This document shows positions 43,970 through 55,768 of a stretch of 64,000 nt of DNA, piece by piece (the first letter of the stretch is position 1; each line of letters starts with the position of its first letter). Origin of the DNA: Erythroxylum novogranatense (taxonomy: Eukaryota > Streptophyta > Magnoliopsida > Malpighiales > Erythroxylaceae); the NCBI GenBank assembly GCA_029891385.1, contig CM057233.1:24598150-24662149 (forward strand), written 5' to 3'. The position numbers were made by a program, and so were the translations under genes. Under the pieces are notes generated by a model, which saw only the letters and a list, made by a program, of their open reading frames with translations, was not told the origin of the DNA and searched no databases.

Positions 43970-46085
43970 TAAAATTTTAAATTAAAATTTTGATTTAATA
44001 CAATTCAAAAAGAGAACAAAAGCCTAAAGCCATAAGTATAAGGAGGTCATAAATAGGAATTAGATTATAAACATAATAAAGACCTACAATTTAGATCAAA
44101 AGCAAAGTTAAAAGCACATTGTGCTACAAAAATTGAATTAAGAGGGATTCCATATTGTTTCATTCTTGCTTATTTAAGTCATTTAAACTCAAAGAGACAA
44201 TAACAATGCTTAAGCAGTGCTCCACGTAGAATCAATCTATCGGGATAACAACATAGTGTTGATTTTGTCATAATCACCTCCCTAATCCAGTTAAAAGTAT
44301 CTTTATAGAAGGAGTTCTTTTCTTATTTTTTGATCTTGAAGATAACCTCATTCCTAACTTTCTATACTGCATAAATACTAGCATATATGAAGATCTTTAT
44401 AATGGTGTAGTTCTCATTTAACAAGTTAGATATGTTAGTTACTCGTGTGACCAAGATATCCTAGCTTTTAACATTGCATGTATGATCAGTGATCGTTTAG
44501 ATGGATAACTATAGTGATTTGGTGAACTTGCATTTAAAGAATAAATAATACTTGATTTCCTCTTAATTGATGCAAAGCTTGAAGATATTAGAAAGTGGCA
44601 AGGAGATTTGAACTCTATCTAGTGTGGAGAGCTTATTCATCACAACAAGCCACTGGATGAATGATAACTTTGAGGGAATCCTTTTGCTTCATATTAATCT
44701 GAACCATTGAACCTTAAGGCTTGGGATTTTGAAAACATTATAAGATGATTTCTTTATGAAACAACTAGTAGTATGCCTACACCACCTTATCAAATCCTAT
44801 TTAGACTATTTAGATTGATTTAGTGCAAAACTAGATTAGTTATCTTTAATGATTCCATTTTCTCTCTATCTCATATGTCATTCATCATTACCAATTAGTT
44901 TAAATAACTTGGCCTTTGCTTTGAACATAAGTCTCAAATGAAAAGCTTAAGGGTGTAAATAGAGAGGTCCAAGCTTACAATAATTATCATGCCATACTAG
45001 GTAGTTTTCCCATCACAAATTATGCTTTTAACCTCTTTGCATAAGTGATCTCTAAGTCTAAAAATTTGAGGAATTATCCATGAGGTATCTATGCATAGTC
45101 TAACCTCCCAAAAGCAATGATCCTATAAGTAATGAGAGTGAACCCATTACACCCAAAGGGACTGCTTATTTATAAATAACCTTCATAGCCTCTTAACTAG
45201 TGGGACCTTGTTCCTTAATTGAATGGGCAATACACCAAGACCCCCTTCACTCATAGGAATGCCAATTTCATTCCATTAAATTTATCATATGGCTTCCTAT
45301 ATGCATCCCCTATCTATAGGAAGTTTCTCAGGATTTCTCCAATCCTTTGCTAATGCTTTTAGGAACATCTAACTAGGATAACCAATGCACTCATAGGTTG
45401 CTAAGAATGGATAAAACTAGATGAAGCCTACTAGCATATGAAAGACTTTTGTTAGCCTAATGTCCAACTCTTTTGTGAATTGATTCAAAATTGGATTAGC
45501 AATCAACATAAATGGGTCTTCTTGTGGTGATGAGAATGTATATGTATTTGAATGACAACTTCCTTAGGTTTAATCCATCATCTGAGGCAAGTTAATCAAC
45601 TCACTAGCTCATAGTTGCGGAAACAAGGATAAATCCAGAAGGGCACAGAATTTGCTTAGGGAGTCCATGAGTAACCTTATAACAAGTTAGCATCAACTAT
45701 ACAGAAGAGTGATAGATCATCTACAAAAAAAAAACAAGGTTAAAGATATTGTGCTTGGAGCATTTGTAATGAAATTTGAAGGACTGTTGCCTTACAATAT
45801 TGGATGAAGCTAATATGGATAGAACTTCAATGTAAATAGCAAATAGATAAGGTAAACTTGGATCACATTGTCTAATGCTTCTTCCACTTTGAATTCATTT
45901 GTAGGTTTCTCATTCACCAAGATGCCGAAAGAGGTTGTGGTGATGCATTGCTCTATCTAAATAATAAAAAACTATGGAAAGCCAAGTACTTGAAGAGATT
46001 GTGGAACAAATCTCTAATTAATTTATCAAAGGTCTTTTAAAAGTCAATCTTTATTGCACAACAAGTTAAAATAGAATTAACATTA
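43970..46085 (-). mobile_element. L1-type LINE E, RT to 3' end
   Basis: On the minus strand it starts inside the RT (CAIKIDF near 46060; I-L-V-N-E-K-P-T-N-E-F near 45925). It continues with SLPYLFAIYIEVLS near 45850, F-K-F-H-Y-K-C near 45765 and the active box F-V-D-D near 45720. The thumb, the zinc-binding remnant K-Y-Y-L-F-F-K-C near 44540 and a tail like KVRNEVIFKI near 44340 follow. An A/T-rich 3' end lies near 43970. ORF1 and the endonuclease are missing. Frames are broken many times. Confidence 0.83.
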
Positions 46086-46587
46086 AAACTTGCCAAAAAA
46101 AAGGTTTATACAAGGATTAAGTAACATAAATATTACATAACTCATATGATAAGGAACCAAGGATATGTACTAACTGCTAACACTATTAGTCCATAAACCA
46201 TTTTAAAATGCCTCTTTAACTAAAGGAGATGAGTACATAACTTTAAAGCCTCCATGTAGTAGACAACACCATGCATGCAATGTGTCTTGACATTGTTCCT
46301 CTTATTTTTACCAATTATTAGAAGAATTTAATTGTTGCATACAAAAATTTTAAAAATTAATTGATTAAATTTGATTTGATTGTAAAGTTTAAAGAACTTT
46401 AAAAGTCAAATATAAAATGTTTAGCTAATAGAGACTGAATATGTTTTATTGAGATATAAATTTTATTTAATTATATTAAATATAATTCAAATTAAAGTTT
46501 AGTTACTTTAATTAAATATAATTCAAATTAGAGTTTAGTTAAAAGTAATTTTTCTTAATTAAATTATTATACTTTAATTAAATTTAG
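46086..46587. other. AT-rich spacer resembling the LTR-like segment near 9300
   Basis: The run tgattgtaaagtttaaagaa at 46379-46398 and the following tata/aatt stretch resemble 9280-9430. It may be a truncated relative of that LTR-like DNA. No gene is seen. Confidence 0.35.
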
Positions 46588-46633
46588 TTATTTTAGTGTC
46601 TTAATTAAATTATTAATTAAGACACTAAAATAA
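46588..46633. repeat. 21-bp perfect inverted repeat
   Basis: Arms at 46588-46608 and 46613-46633 (ttattttagtgtcttaatta and its complement) are separated by four bases. It could form a cruciform or RNA hairpin; no poly-U run marks it as a polymerase III or bacterial-type terminator. Confidence 0.9.
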
Positions 46634-46639
46634 GAAGAA

Positions 46640-47414
46640 TGGAAATAATTAATGCTTCATAATAACCATAAGCACGCTGCAAACTTCTTGCCAATTGTTT
46701 GCTGCCGCTTGTCTGGTGACTTCAGCCTATATTGTCTTTTTCTCACAACTCCAAGCATGAAGTAGAGAATAAGTGTTCCTTAAGCAATGAATGTGAACTA
46801 AAAAATGGCAGAAAACGAACGATGTTACAATGATTTTAGTTATATGAAATGAGAAAAAGTAAGAAACCCTCCATCTCTGAACAGGAGAACCCACTTGAGC
46901 ATCAGCATCACACTTATAATTGCGGTCAAATAGCTTTCCTCATCAAGTTGAGAATAAAAACTTACAGATGCGAGGGGGAATATGTGTGGTGTACAGCTGC
47001 GAAGTTGAATATAAAGATGACATTTAATATGCTCTGTAAAGAAAGTAAGAAATGTACACTTCGGGGGGTTACCTCTCTCGGCTCATCACTGGACAGTACC
47101 TAAAAGAGAAATAAAGAATTCCTTAACATTCCCACTTTAGGGAAAAGGGAAGCCTTCTTGGTTGTCTATAGATTGCTCCAACTACGTTAGTCCATGTGGT
47201 GAATCACATGGCTGACATTTGGCTGCCGCCGAAAAAGGCTCGTGGACTTTTGTCGACAAGGAAGAAACAATTTGTCATCCATCACCACAACAAAACAAAT
47301 TAAAAATAAAGAACGCAACCAAAGGCCACAGCACATCAGTGGGTGGGTCGCAATAATGCTTCTGCTTATGGATGGTTTTGGATCACTTTTATTAAGACTC
47401 ATGGTTGTTAATAA
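46640..47414. other. Less AT-rich spacer, possible gene remnant
   Basis: The composition resembles host gene flanks more than the surrounding repeats. On the minus strand short stretches look like exons bounded by AG and GT, for example ending gagag|gtaacc near 47070. No reading frame joins them and no domain is recognised. Frames at 46849-47103 and 47187-47490 are not convincing. Confidence 0.3.
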
Positions 47415-47696
47415 TGTTAGGAAATATATAAAATCAATTGAGTTGGTCTCACACAATAGTTTGAGTTATTGTGATGAAATAGTCACTTAATATGGTATCA
47501 AAGTCTCTATGATCAAATGGTCATGAGTTCGAATCCTACCACTTACCTATTCTAAGTAAATTAAGACAGCGAAAAAGAGTCACAAAGCTTCAGTTCTAAA
47601 GCGACTTTCATTTGAGGGGTGTGTAGAATATATAAAATCAATTGAGTTGGCCTCACACAACAGCTTAAGTTATTATGATAAAATGGTCACTTACCA
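47415..47696 (+). mobile_element. TRIM (miniature LTR retrotransposon), 282 bp
   Basis: Two direct terminal repeats of about 76-77 bases lie at 47415-47490 and 47620-47696. Both carry ATATATAAAATCAATTGAG and then ctcacacaa. Right after the first comes tatggtatcaaag, close to the initiator-methionine tRNA primer site TGGTATCAGAG. Just before the second is the purine tract tttgaggggtg. The 129-base interior has no ORF. AATAA flanks both ends exactly (47410-47414 and 47697-47701), a perfect 5-bp target duplication. Length and layout fit TRIM elements, which use proteins from other retrotransposons. Confidence 0.92.
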
Positions 47697-47741
47697 AATA
47701 AACTGAATCTAGTCGTTTTGGAGCAGAACATTTTAATTTAA

Positions 47742-48134
47742 TTATTCAATCCACTTAAGTTGCATCAGAAATACTAGTTTCGTTTTGCTTTTACTTCCAA
47801 TCCACACTTGCGTTTGATAATTAATAGTCTCTCTTCTATCAGCAATGGCTCCTTGGACGAATTCAGGCATGGGTGGCGGCGAAATTAGAAAACAAAACGG
47901 AGAGAAATTGACAAAAGGAAAACAGCTGGAGTGGATTGTCTGATTGTGCTTTTGTCTTTGATGACGAACTGTAGTGGGAAAAAATGCTTTGGGATATGGC
48001 CCAAACTTGAAAGCACTTTTTGGATTCTTTCGTGTATTATGAATAGGAAGCTGAAAAGAGAGGGAGAGGCTCCGAAAGTTGCTTCTAACTAGTTTGACAT
48101 TGACAAAAGTTAGTGCCACTCTTTGTCTTGCCAA
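47742..48134 (-). other. 130-codon frame, possible leader of a lost gene
   Basis: Open on the minus strand for 130 codons, starting MARQRVALTFVNVKLVRSNF. No domain is recognised. The middle is CT-rich on the coding strand and contains ctaatttcgccgccacccatg near 47866, which looks like a plant leader and start context. The frame could be a leader plus first exon whose downstream part was displaced by repeats such as the TRIM. Conservation would decide. Confidence 0.3.
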
Positions 48135-48769
48135 ATTCCATTTTTAAAACTCCTTTTTTTATTTATTACAATCATGGGTCAAGCATTATAATAAATATTT
48201 TCACCTTATCTACAATATATACTGGTTAATGTGTAAAGACTAATACAACCAAGTGATTTTACTTAAAGTTTGTGTGCCATAAAGCAAGATTCTTCAAGAA
48301 GTCAATTAGTTTAATAAGCTAACTCGTTGAGATTGCGATTGATGCTAGGAATTAATCCCAAGTTCCTTTTTTAATAAAATATAATGTCAATTTTAGCTCC
48401 CATATCTATCAAACGAATATACCATGCTTTGGAATAGTGTGTTTAAGAGTAGTTGACTGCTAATTAATAATGAAATAATTGAAATAAAAAGCGAGAATAA
48501 GAATAGACATGTAAGCATAAGTAAAATAAGAATAAACAAATTTTCTATCCTTCTTATTTCAATTACTTTATTTAAAGCTTTATTTTTAATTATCATACGA
48601 TAATAATATTTTGATATATAACTACAATAACACCCAAGAGAAATCTCACTAACATGCGAGATCCGAGAAAGTCTAGTAATAAACAATCTTATCCTTAACT
48701 AGTAAAAAAACAGTTTTCAAATGATCCACGTGAGAAAAAAATGAAAAAATAAATAAAATAAAATAAAAA
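48135..48769. other. AT-rich spacer
   Basis: No gene is seen. A 97-codon minus frame at 48393-48686 is leucine/isoleucine-rich, as AT-rich random frames often are, and is not believed. Confidence 0.4.
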
Positions 48770-48830
48770 TAATAAATTAATTAATAAAATAATAATGATG
48801 ATGACAATGATGACGACGATAATAATATTA
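48770..48830. repeat. Mixed AAT/ATG microsatellite
   Basis: Runs of aataat pass into gatgatgac and gacgac units. It lies 3' of RTE fragment B on that element's strand and may be its tail. Confidence 0.7.
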
Positions 48831-48949
48831 AATCAAGTTAGCTAGGTATCAAAAGGATTAGGCTAAATCCCTAAGAGGTAAATATTGCCTATTTACAAGT
48901 TTAGGCTAATTACAAGAAGAAAAAGTTAAAAGATTTATGATAACTACAA

Positions 48950-49385
48950 GGATCTCTTTAAAAGGGATCCTTTATTTGATTTATAATGCCCAAAGTTTTC
49001 TATTGTGGGTCATATCCTCAGTAAGTTCCAAATTTTTCATATCATTCTTGATTACCTCCTTCTAATTCTTCTTAGGTCTCTCTTCTTTTTCTCTTACAGT
49101 CTTTAAGTACGATCTTTTTACATCTTCTTATTGGAGCGTTTCGATATCTCCTCTTAACATGTCCAAACTACTTAAGACTTGTCTTTCTTAATTTGTCAAT
49201 AATATTAGCTACCTTTAATTTGTCTCTTACTATTACATTCCCAGCCTTATCTCTTTTAGTAAGGTTGCATATCTAACGAAGCATCCTTATCTCCGTCACC
49301 ATTAACTTATGATTGTGCACTTCTTGATGAGCTAACACTCTGCCCTATAATGCATGACTGACTTAATCACTAAATGATAAAATTA
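48950..49385 (-). mobile_element. RTE-type LINE 3' fragment B
   Basis: Minus-strand frames give V-T-E-I-R-M-L-R near 49290, then LTKRDKAGNVIVRDKLKVAN, F-G-H-V-K-R-R, NAPIRRCKKIV, K-R-K-R-R-E-T and THNRKLW near 49010. This is the C-terminal order of plant RTE LINEs: M-R-M-L-R-W-M-C-G, then W-F-G-H-V and D-A-P-x-R-R. It is better preserved and slightly longer than fragment A at 26440-26825. The 3' untranslated part leads to a microsatellite at 48770-48830. Confidence 0.85.
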
Positions 49386-49559
49386 CCTTTAAGCTTGAGT
49401 AGTATTTAATGTTATACTTATGAAGTATTTCAAATATCTATTTAGATTGCTACATAAGTAAATCCCTAGTGAACTTCCCACTATACTAAATGTATTTATA
49501 AAAATAAATTGGACTGTAACTATTACTTAGAAAGATTTTCAACAAATTAAGGAATCTTA

Positions 49560-51870
49560 ACTCTTGCTTATCTAATGCTTCCCCTAATCCCCGACAGCCT
49601 ACCCCAATAGTCTTGCTTTTCACCCTCTAATAGCCAATCTTTAACCCCTAATAATCTAAAAAATAAACCTTCCAGCTTTAGAAACTTAATAACAACCACC
49701 ATAGGCCTAGAAACACCTGAAATAGACTCTTAAACCAACTCACAAACTACCCCATCTATAGTAGCACTTACACTTTTAAAACAATCCCACTTATCCCCCC
49801 GCCCCCCTTTGAATGGAGCTACTTAAAGGAGATACCAAGAACCTAATAAGGGAAAGACAACCCTGAGCTCGATAGTTGGAGACCTTAGGAATAACGCTTA
49901 GATATATGAAGTCGAATAATGATGGACTAATTAAGGTACCTATAAAAGTGTTGCAACAAGGAGAGAGGAAATGGAGCTCATCTTTGGTTGATTTTTTCCT
50001 CGAGAAAACATTGACTATCCCATTAGTAAACAAATGGGTACTTTTTATCTTGGAGGAATATGGGACTTGTAAACATGATGGTTAATGAGAATGAATTGTT
50101 TGTTTTTAAGTCCAACTTTGAGGACAATGCCTAAAGAATAATAGATGCAGGCCCCTAACATATGCTAGGACATCCATTCCTGCTTAAAAAGTGCTATCTT
50201 GAAGTCATATCTTCCACAAAGTTCCCTTGGAGTACTGGTCTGTAGAGTGACTGAGTTACATAGCAAGAAAAATAAGTAAGCCCTAGGGATAGATGAAAAT
50301 ACTACTGAAGAGAATTGGGTTTTCTAGGCTGTGTATAAATATAGATATCACTATGAAGTTGCCTGAAACTCCTAGAATTATGAAGTAAAAGGAAGATGGT
50401 GCCCTGGAAGAAGACTCACTGAAGGTAAATTATATGTGGAAATGAAAAATTAAAGAAAAAAAGTAGATTTGGAGGAAGAAAAGAGTACCAACAGGAAAAA
50501 TAAGAAAATTATAAATGGCATAGAACAAATGGTGGAGATTCCAGAAGAAATAGGGGAACCTTTTCTAGATCAAAATAGTGAATTCCAAGCTAGAAAATAG
50601 AATAAGACTCTAGAGAAAGGTAAGCAATTAGTGGAGGGCCTAAATCAAAGCCAAGAGGAAGCAGACGTAACTCCTTTGATGGAGAAATAAGAAACTTCAA
50701 GTACAAGCCAAAGTCAGAAGTTGTTTCCCCTAGTGCATGTAGAAAAATCAAGAGGAAAAAATTAGGTAAAAAGAAAAGATAATGAATTTGGCAATATGAA
50801 ATGTAAAAGTGCTTAATAGCCTAAATAAACAGCTAGTTGTAAGGGATTTCATCAGTAATAGCTTAGTAGAATTTGTTAGTTTATTAGAAACCAAATTAAA
50901 AAAAGTAGCAACTAAAGAAATGCTTATGGATCCTATGTAAAGATTGGAAAGTTATGTCTAACCATGAAAACCATATCAGTGGAAGAGTTTTCATGGGGTT
51001 TAAACCTTCAAAGCTAGACCTAATCAACTGGTCTTGCTCAAACCAAATGATCCACTGTGAGATGATGATAAAAAGCAATAGAAGGCCTATAATAATCTAT
51101 ATTGTCTATGCTACAAACTATGAATTCCAAAGGCAGTCACTCTTGGAGGAAATAGTTAGAATTTATAGCCACATTAAGACACCTTGGACAATAGTAGGGG
51201 ACTTCAACTGTACACTTTATTCAAGTGAAAAGTGGGGAGGAAGATGTTGTTCCTAGAAGAATTTTAAGGAATTACAAAAGCTAACAAAGAACAAAGGGCT
51301 AATATACTTAAATTAATTTGGTAATGTATTCACTTGCAGCAACAAAAAGGTAGGGAATTGGTTCCTATTGAAGAAGTTTGATAGATTATGGTTAATAATG
51401 TTTTGCTACAATACGTCCCCCTCACCAATATTAGCTATGAGCAACCAACCATATACGGACATAGCTTAGTAGTGGTAGATCTTACAAAACCTGAAGATAA
51501 AAGAAAAGCCATTTTTAGAGTTTTCAACCACTTGATGGAAAATCCCAAATTCATGGAACCTAAGGAAGGGAATGGAGAAGGAGGCTCTAGGAACTAAGGG
51601 ATACAAGCTTACTCTGAAACTCAAGGTAGTGAAAGACAAATTGAAAGTACTCAATAGAGAAATTACACTTCCAGAGTAAGAGGAAAAGATCAAAGCGTTA
51701 GAGAATTTGTGGAAATGACAAAGAAGAATATTGACAAGACCAGATGATCATAAAGGAGGAAGTATACCTGATAAACAACTACAATAGATCCTTGGAAGAC
51801 ACCAGCAATCTGCTTAGATATAGGATGCTATGGCTAAAGGAATTTGAGTGGCGCATAAGATAATATATGA
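49560..51870 (+). mobile_element. L1-type LINE F, 5' part, 3'-truncated
   Basis: Unlike the other LINEs here it keeps the 5' half. A proline-rich ORF1 start is at about 49560-49800. A DUF4283-type region (QGERKWSSSLVDFFLEK, then LVNMMVNENELFVFKS) spans 49940-50200. The endonuclease runs from NLAI-NVKVLNSLNKQLVVR near 50790 through S-N-H-E-N-H and S-G-R-V-F-M-G to T-P-W-T-I-V-G-D-F-N near 51205. L-V-V-V-D-L and F-N-H-L-M-E-N-P-K-F follow at 51470-51550. RT is missing: the element stops near 51870, where Tekay sequence begins, so the Gypsy insertion or a deletion removed its 3' half. Several stops break it. Confidence 0.85.
50954..51256 (+). pseudogene. Endonuclease fragment of LINE F
   Basis: This 100-codon stretch is the best kept endonuclease in the window. 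It contains S-G-R-V-F-M-G-F, then M-I-H-C-E, Y-I-V-Y-A-T-N and T-P-W-T-I-V-G-D-F-N-C, the catalytic aspartate/asparagine strand of the L1 APE-type endonuclease. It ends at a stop soon after, so the nuclease is incomplete. Confidence 0.85.
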
Positions 51871-52335
51871 AATATTTCTAAGAGCAACACCTTGTTAAGG
51901 TGTGCATAGATTGGGATAAAGATGTGCTCAGATAAGGAAAGAGGATAAACTAAACTCAAATTGTATTGGTTCACATGAAGTTATTCAGAGCATAGGACCT
52001 GTAACTTATGAGATGTATTCTCAATAAAGATGTCTCAGAATTATAATGTGTGATATGTGAGTATATTAAGAAATAATGACATGATCTGACATAGATGTAT
52101 TATCGGCTTACTAAGTAAAATTTTTTGAGTAACCTGAACTATATTGAGGAAACAGTTAAGATAAGGTGATATCTGAAGAAATAATTAGAGGATTGATTGA
52201 GTTCATTGACTATAGTCAATTGGAAGAAATTATTTGAGTGATGAAGTTAAATGAAAAACGGAAGAGCATGTGAGGAAACAATATCCCTACCTGTTCGAAC
52301 AATCAGGTAAGAATTTCAAGGACGGAATTTCTTTT

Positions 52336-52348
52336 AAGGAGGGGAGAG
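52336..52348 (+). promoter_or_regulatory. Polypurine tract of the Tekay element
   Basis: The stretch aaggaggggagag is one base before the LTR start and would prime plus-strand DNA synthesis. Confidence 0.85.
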
Positions 52349-52349
52349 T

Positions 52350-55200
52350 TGTAATATTTCGTTACCCATGTTAAGGCTAAAATTGTAAATGTGAGAGATT
52401 CACTGAGAGATTAGAAACGTGTTTCATGCTCGTGCATTATGTGATATGATCATGCACATGAATATTAAATCGTTGCACATAAAAATGACTGTACATGCAT
52501 TCATTGACATTTCGAGTATAATTGTTTCTATATGTGAGTATATTGAGAAATGTTAGCCCCCAAAATTTTCTTCTTGATGAATAAATATGATTTACATCAA
52601 TTATGAGGTCTTTATAAAATTTTGTGAAAATTAATTATTATGTTGATGTTAGAAAGATTATATGATATAGGTTGATTGAATTAAAGTGTAAAGGTTATAA
52701 GAATGTTCAAGGGGTGTTTTTGGCAAGAAACTTAAGGTTAAAAGAGCAAAAGCCTATAAGGAAGGATAAAAGGGACTTTTTAGGCTCATTAAGGGTAGAA
52801 ATGGAAGAAAGAAATTTAATCCTACTTTTTAAGAAGGGGAAAACATGAATTGAAGAGAAAAAGGAGAGAGTGTTATGAAAAAGAGAGAGAAATACGAAGA
52901 GAAGAAGGGAAGGAGAGAAAGAAGAGAAAACAAGCTAGGGTTTCAATTTTCTTAGCCGTTAAGAGAGATTTTGAGATTATTCAAGAAGGGAAAAAGGAAG
53001 AGGAAGAGAAGAGCTTCTATTTGAGCCAAAGATCTCTTCATTTGGTGAAGAATTAAGGTAAGTTTGTTTTGAATCTTTTAGATTTTTGGAAGGGTTTTAG
53101 TTCATAGACTTAGAAAATGCATGGGTTTAAGTATTCTAGAACCAATTTTTAGTGATTGTGCTTCATGGAATTTTTCTATTGAAAACCCTATTGAGTTAAG
53201 ATTTGATAGTTTAATGTAAGTCAATTTGGTAGTTGAATGGTTATGCTCAGGACATCCCAAGTTTGTACAGTGAAAATTTCAAGTCTTCCATAGGGGTAAA
53301 TTTTGTGTTTTAACTTTAGGAGAAAAAAATGGATTGATCTAGGCTTAATTAGGCAAAGTTTTCTTCTAAAAAGTTGTTGTTTATCTTTCTAGATTTCCAA
53401 CGATATATAGTATGAAATTTTTGGACATCGGAGTCAAAAGTTATGATCCTTATAAGTGAAAATACTCAAGAGTATAGACTGTATCTTTTGTGATGACGTG
53501 TATCTTCTGTGATGACGTGTATCTTTTGTGGTGACGTGTACCTTCTGGTGATGACGTGTATCTTTTGGATAGTGTTCATCTTACATCTTATGGTCAAATT
53601 TTGACCCTTTATATAACAAAATTTGTTTTCAAGGTGCTCATGAAAGTTGTAGATCTTGAAGTCCTCTTTCGAACCATCTAAGAATAATCTTGATCCGATA
53701 TCTCTAGAGAAATTTATGTTAATTGTTAAACATCTTCTGTGCAGTATTCATAAACGTCTTTTGGGTACTGTTCATCTTGCATCTTCTAGTCCAATTTTGA
53801 CCCTTTAGATGACAGAATCTATCTTTAAGGTCTTCATGAAAGTTGTAGATCTATGAAAGTTGTAGATCTTGAAGTCCTATTTCAAAACATCCAAGAATGA
53901 CCTTGATCCAATATCTATAAAGAAAGATATATCAATTGTCCTAAAACAGGTTCAATATGATTGAGGACAAAACCTTGTTTGATTCTTTCAGTCATAACTT
54001 TGTTATCCGACCTCCAAATGAAGTGATCGTTAAGTTAATAGATTTCTAACACATTATTCTATCTCTCTACAAAAATTGGTAGCATTTCGAATTGATTGGA
54101 AAAAAGTTTGATTGAAGGAAAGTGAGGGAATTTGTTGGAATAGTATAAACTGGTGTTATTTTTTAATATATATGGATTTGTAGGATTCCAATAGAGATGA
54201 TTTTTAATGTGGAGTAAATTAGAGACATAGGTTTACAAATTATATGAAGAAGTCGAATTCTGATTCAGCCTCTAAAATGTTCAATTTCTGGATGAAAGTT
54301 GTGCATAGTATACAGTTTTAGAATGAGAACAGTCTGAAGAATGTTTGAAGTGTAACTTTCAAATTACTGAACCAAATTGAATGATTATGGTGTCATTAGA
54401 AACTTAAGACAATAGGGAATATTTTTCTAGTAAAAAGTGTTACCAAATTACTCTATTTACTAATCAGAATGATCACGGAAGATTAACCAAAAGATCTGAA
54501 ATTTTGGAAGTGACATATGACTGAAATAAGAGTTGGATAATTGTTTAGTTTTGTAATGCTAGAATTACATTAATGAGTGAATTGTTGGTATTAAATTACC
54601 AAAGAAATGTGTAAAATGAAGATGAAGTGGTTCATTTGATTAAAGTTGTGATTTGAAGAAGAGGAGTAAACTGTATCTGGTTTAAATGAATGAGAAATTG
54701 ATAATAAGAGCATGTAATACGAGAAAAGAAATGATAATTAATTGAATTATGAGATGCAAATGAGCATAAGATATGAAATTTGATAATATAACTGGGATTA
54801 TCATGAACATGCATTGTACATAGTCTATATACACATGTGTGCATAAATGAATGCTTATAATTGTGACGTGCAGGTTAAACATTCGCTTTAAGACGTTTTC
54901 AGATCATGGAAGTTAATGTTAATCTGAAGCGTACTGTGAGTAGACCTAAATGATCTTACTTTATTGTTTGCTTGTTTATATTATGAATCCTGTGCTTATG
55001 GGTGAGATATGAATGTGATTGAAAACGTTTATCATTAAAACGGGTCGATTTGATTATTGATTTCCGCATACGTTTGTGCTTCAAAAAAATTGTATTGAGT
55101 TTTGAATGTTTGACCGTTCTAGCATGCCATTTTTACAGGACACGGACTCGAATATCACTCAGGATGTCGGGTACGTGTCTTAAAAGAGTGGGGTGCTACA
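52350..55200 (+). repeat. 3' LTR of the Tekay element, 2851 bp
   Basis: It runs from TGTAATATTTCG to GGGGTGCTACA. The last 60 bases match the end of the solo LTR at 32212-35372 closely; the body matches only in patches. A 19-bp tandem repeat is at 53481-53560. The phrase catgaaagttgtagatc recurs at about 53640, 53830 and 53850. A 68-codon plus frame at 52850-53056 is purine-rich and not a gene. Confidence 0.88.
53481..53560. repeat. 19-bp tandem repeat with TGACG cores
   Basis: Four units of gtatcttttgtgatgacgt, the third and fourth slightly altered, plus part of a fifth. Each carries TGACG, the half-site of TGA-type bZIP factors. It lies in the LTR about 1.1 kb from its start. Confidence 0.85.
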
Positions 55201-55768
55201 AATATAAAAGTTGACAATTTTGCTATAAAGCTTAGTGCTTTTTCTCTTCTTATTGCTATATATTTTATTACATTGGCTTAGTAAAAGTCATGAGTTTACT
55301 TTAGCCTTCATGAGAAATACCTTAAACATAAGGATTTTGGTAAAGTTGAGTTGACTCGTGAAAGTTCAACTATCATATTTAAACTTTAGTTTATTTTGTG
55401 TGTGAACTTGGAGTTCCTTACATAGTCTTTGTAACAACATGCATATCTCCATTTTACTTGAGAAAAAAAATCAAAAGTTATGAGAATGTGCGTCGAAGAA
55501 TTAGAAAATTTGGGGGCTTGGTGCTAATGAAGGGTTTTAATAAATTGAGTTTAGTTGGTTAGGGAATTTAGGAATTCTAATTAACAATTTGGCCTAAATA
55601 ATTAATATTATAGATTAATTATTCTACCTATATACTTGGTTTTAAAATTTGTTTATAGAACTTACTTATCACGTGATAATGTGATCCGTCACCAAAGTTA
55701 GAGAACACTAACAAGACGTTTAGCTGGGGGAAGTCTAGTCCATTAATATTTCTATTAAGTGAGAGTCT
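55201..55768. other. Spacer between two LTR elements
   Basis: AT-rich. No gene is seen. It ends in gagtc directly before the Copia LTR. Confidence 0.5.

Larger units (their letters stand above)
51900..55200 (+). mobile_element. Tekay-like Gypsy element, 3' end with complete 3' LTR
   Basis: The coding remnant at about 51950-52330 shows I-G-P-V-T-Y-E-M (integrase C-terminus, usual I-G-P-V-A-Y) and, near the end, E-E-H-V-R-K-Q-Y-P-Y-L-F, the tail after the chromodomain of Tekay integrases, then F-K-D-G-I-S-F. The polypurine tract aaggaggggagag (52336-52348) is followed by the LTR at 52350-55200, TG...CA. Most of gag-pol and the 5' LTR are gone; the left side abuts LINE F. Stops and a frameshift mark the coding part as dead. 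Confidence 0.88.

Noticed and set aside
47491..47560. A tRNA gene or SINE from the gttcgaatcctacc box
   Set aside because: The B-box-like word lies inside the TRIM between its primer site and purine tract; no complete tRNA cloverleaf is present.
52850..53056. 68-codon lysine/glutamate-rich frame
   Set aside because: It is a purine-rich part of a Gypsy LTR.
53640..53960. A novel regulatory RNA from repeated gaaagttgtagatct phrases
   Set aside because: The phrases recur in other LTRs of the same lineage and are part of the element's body.
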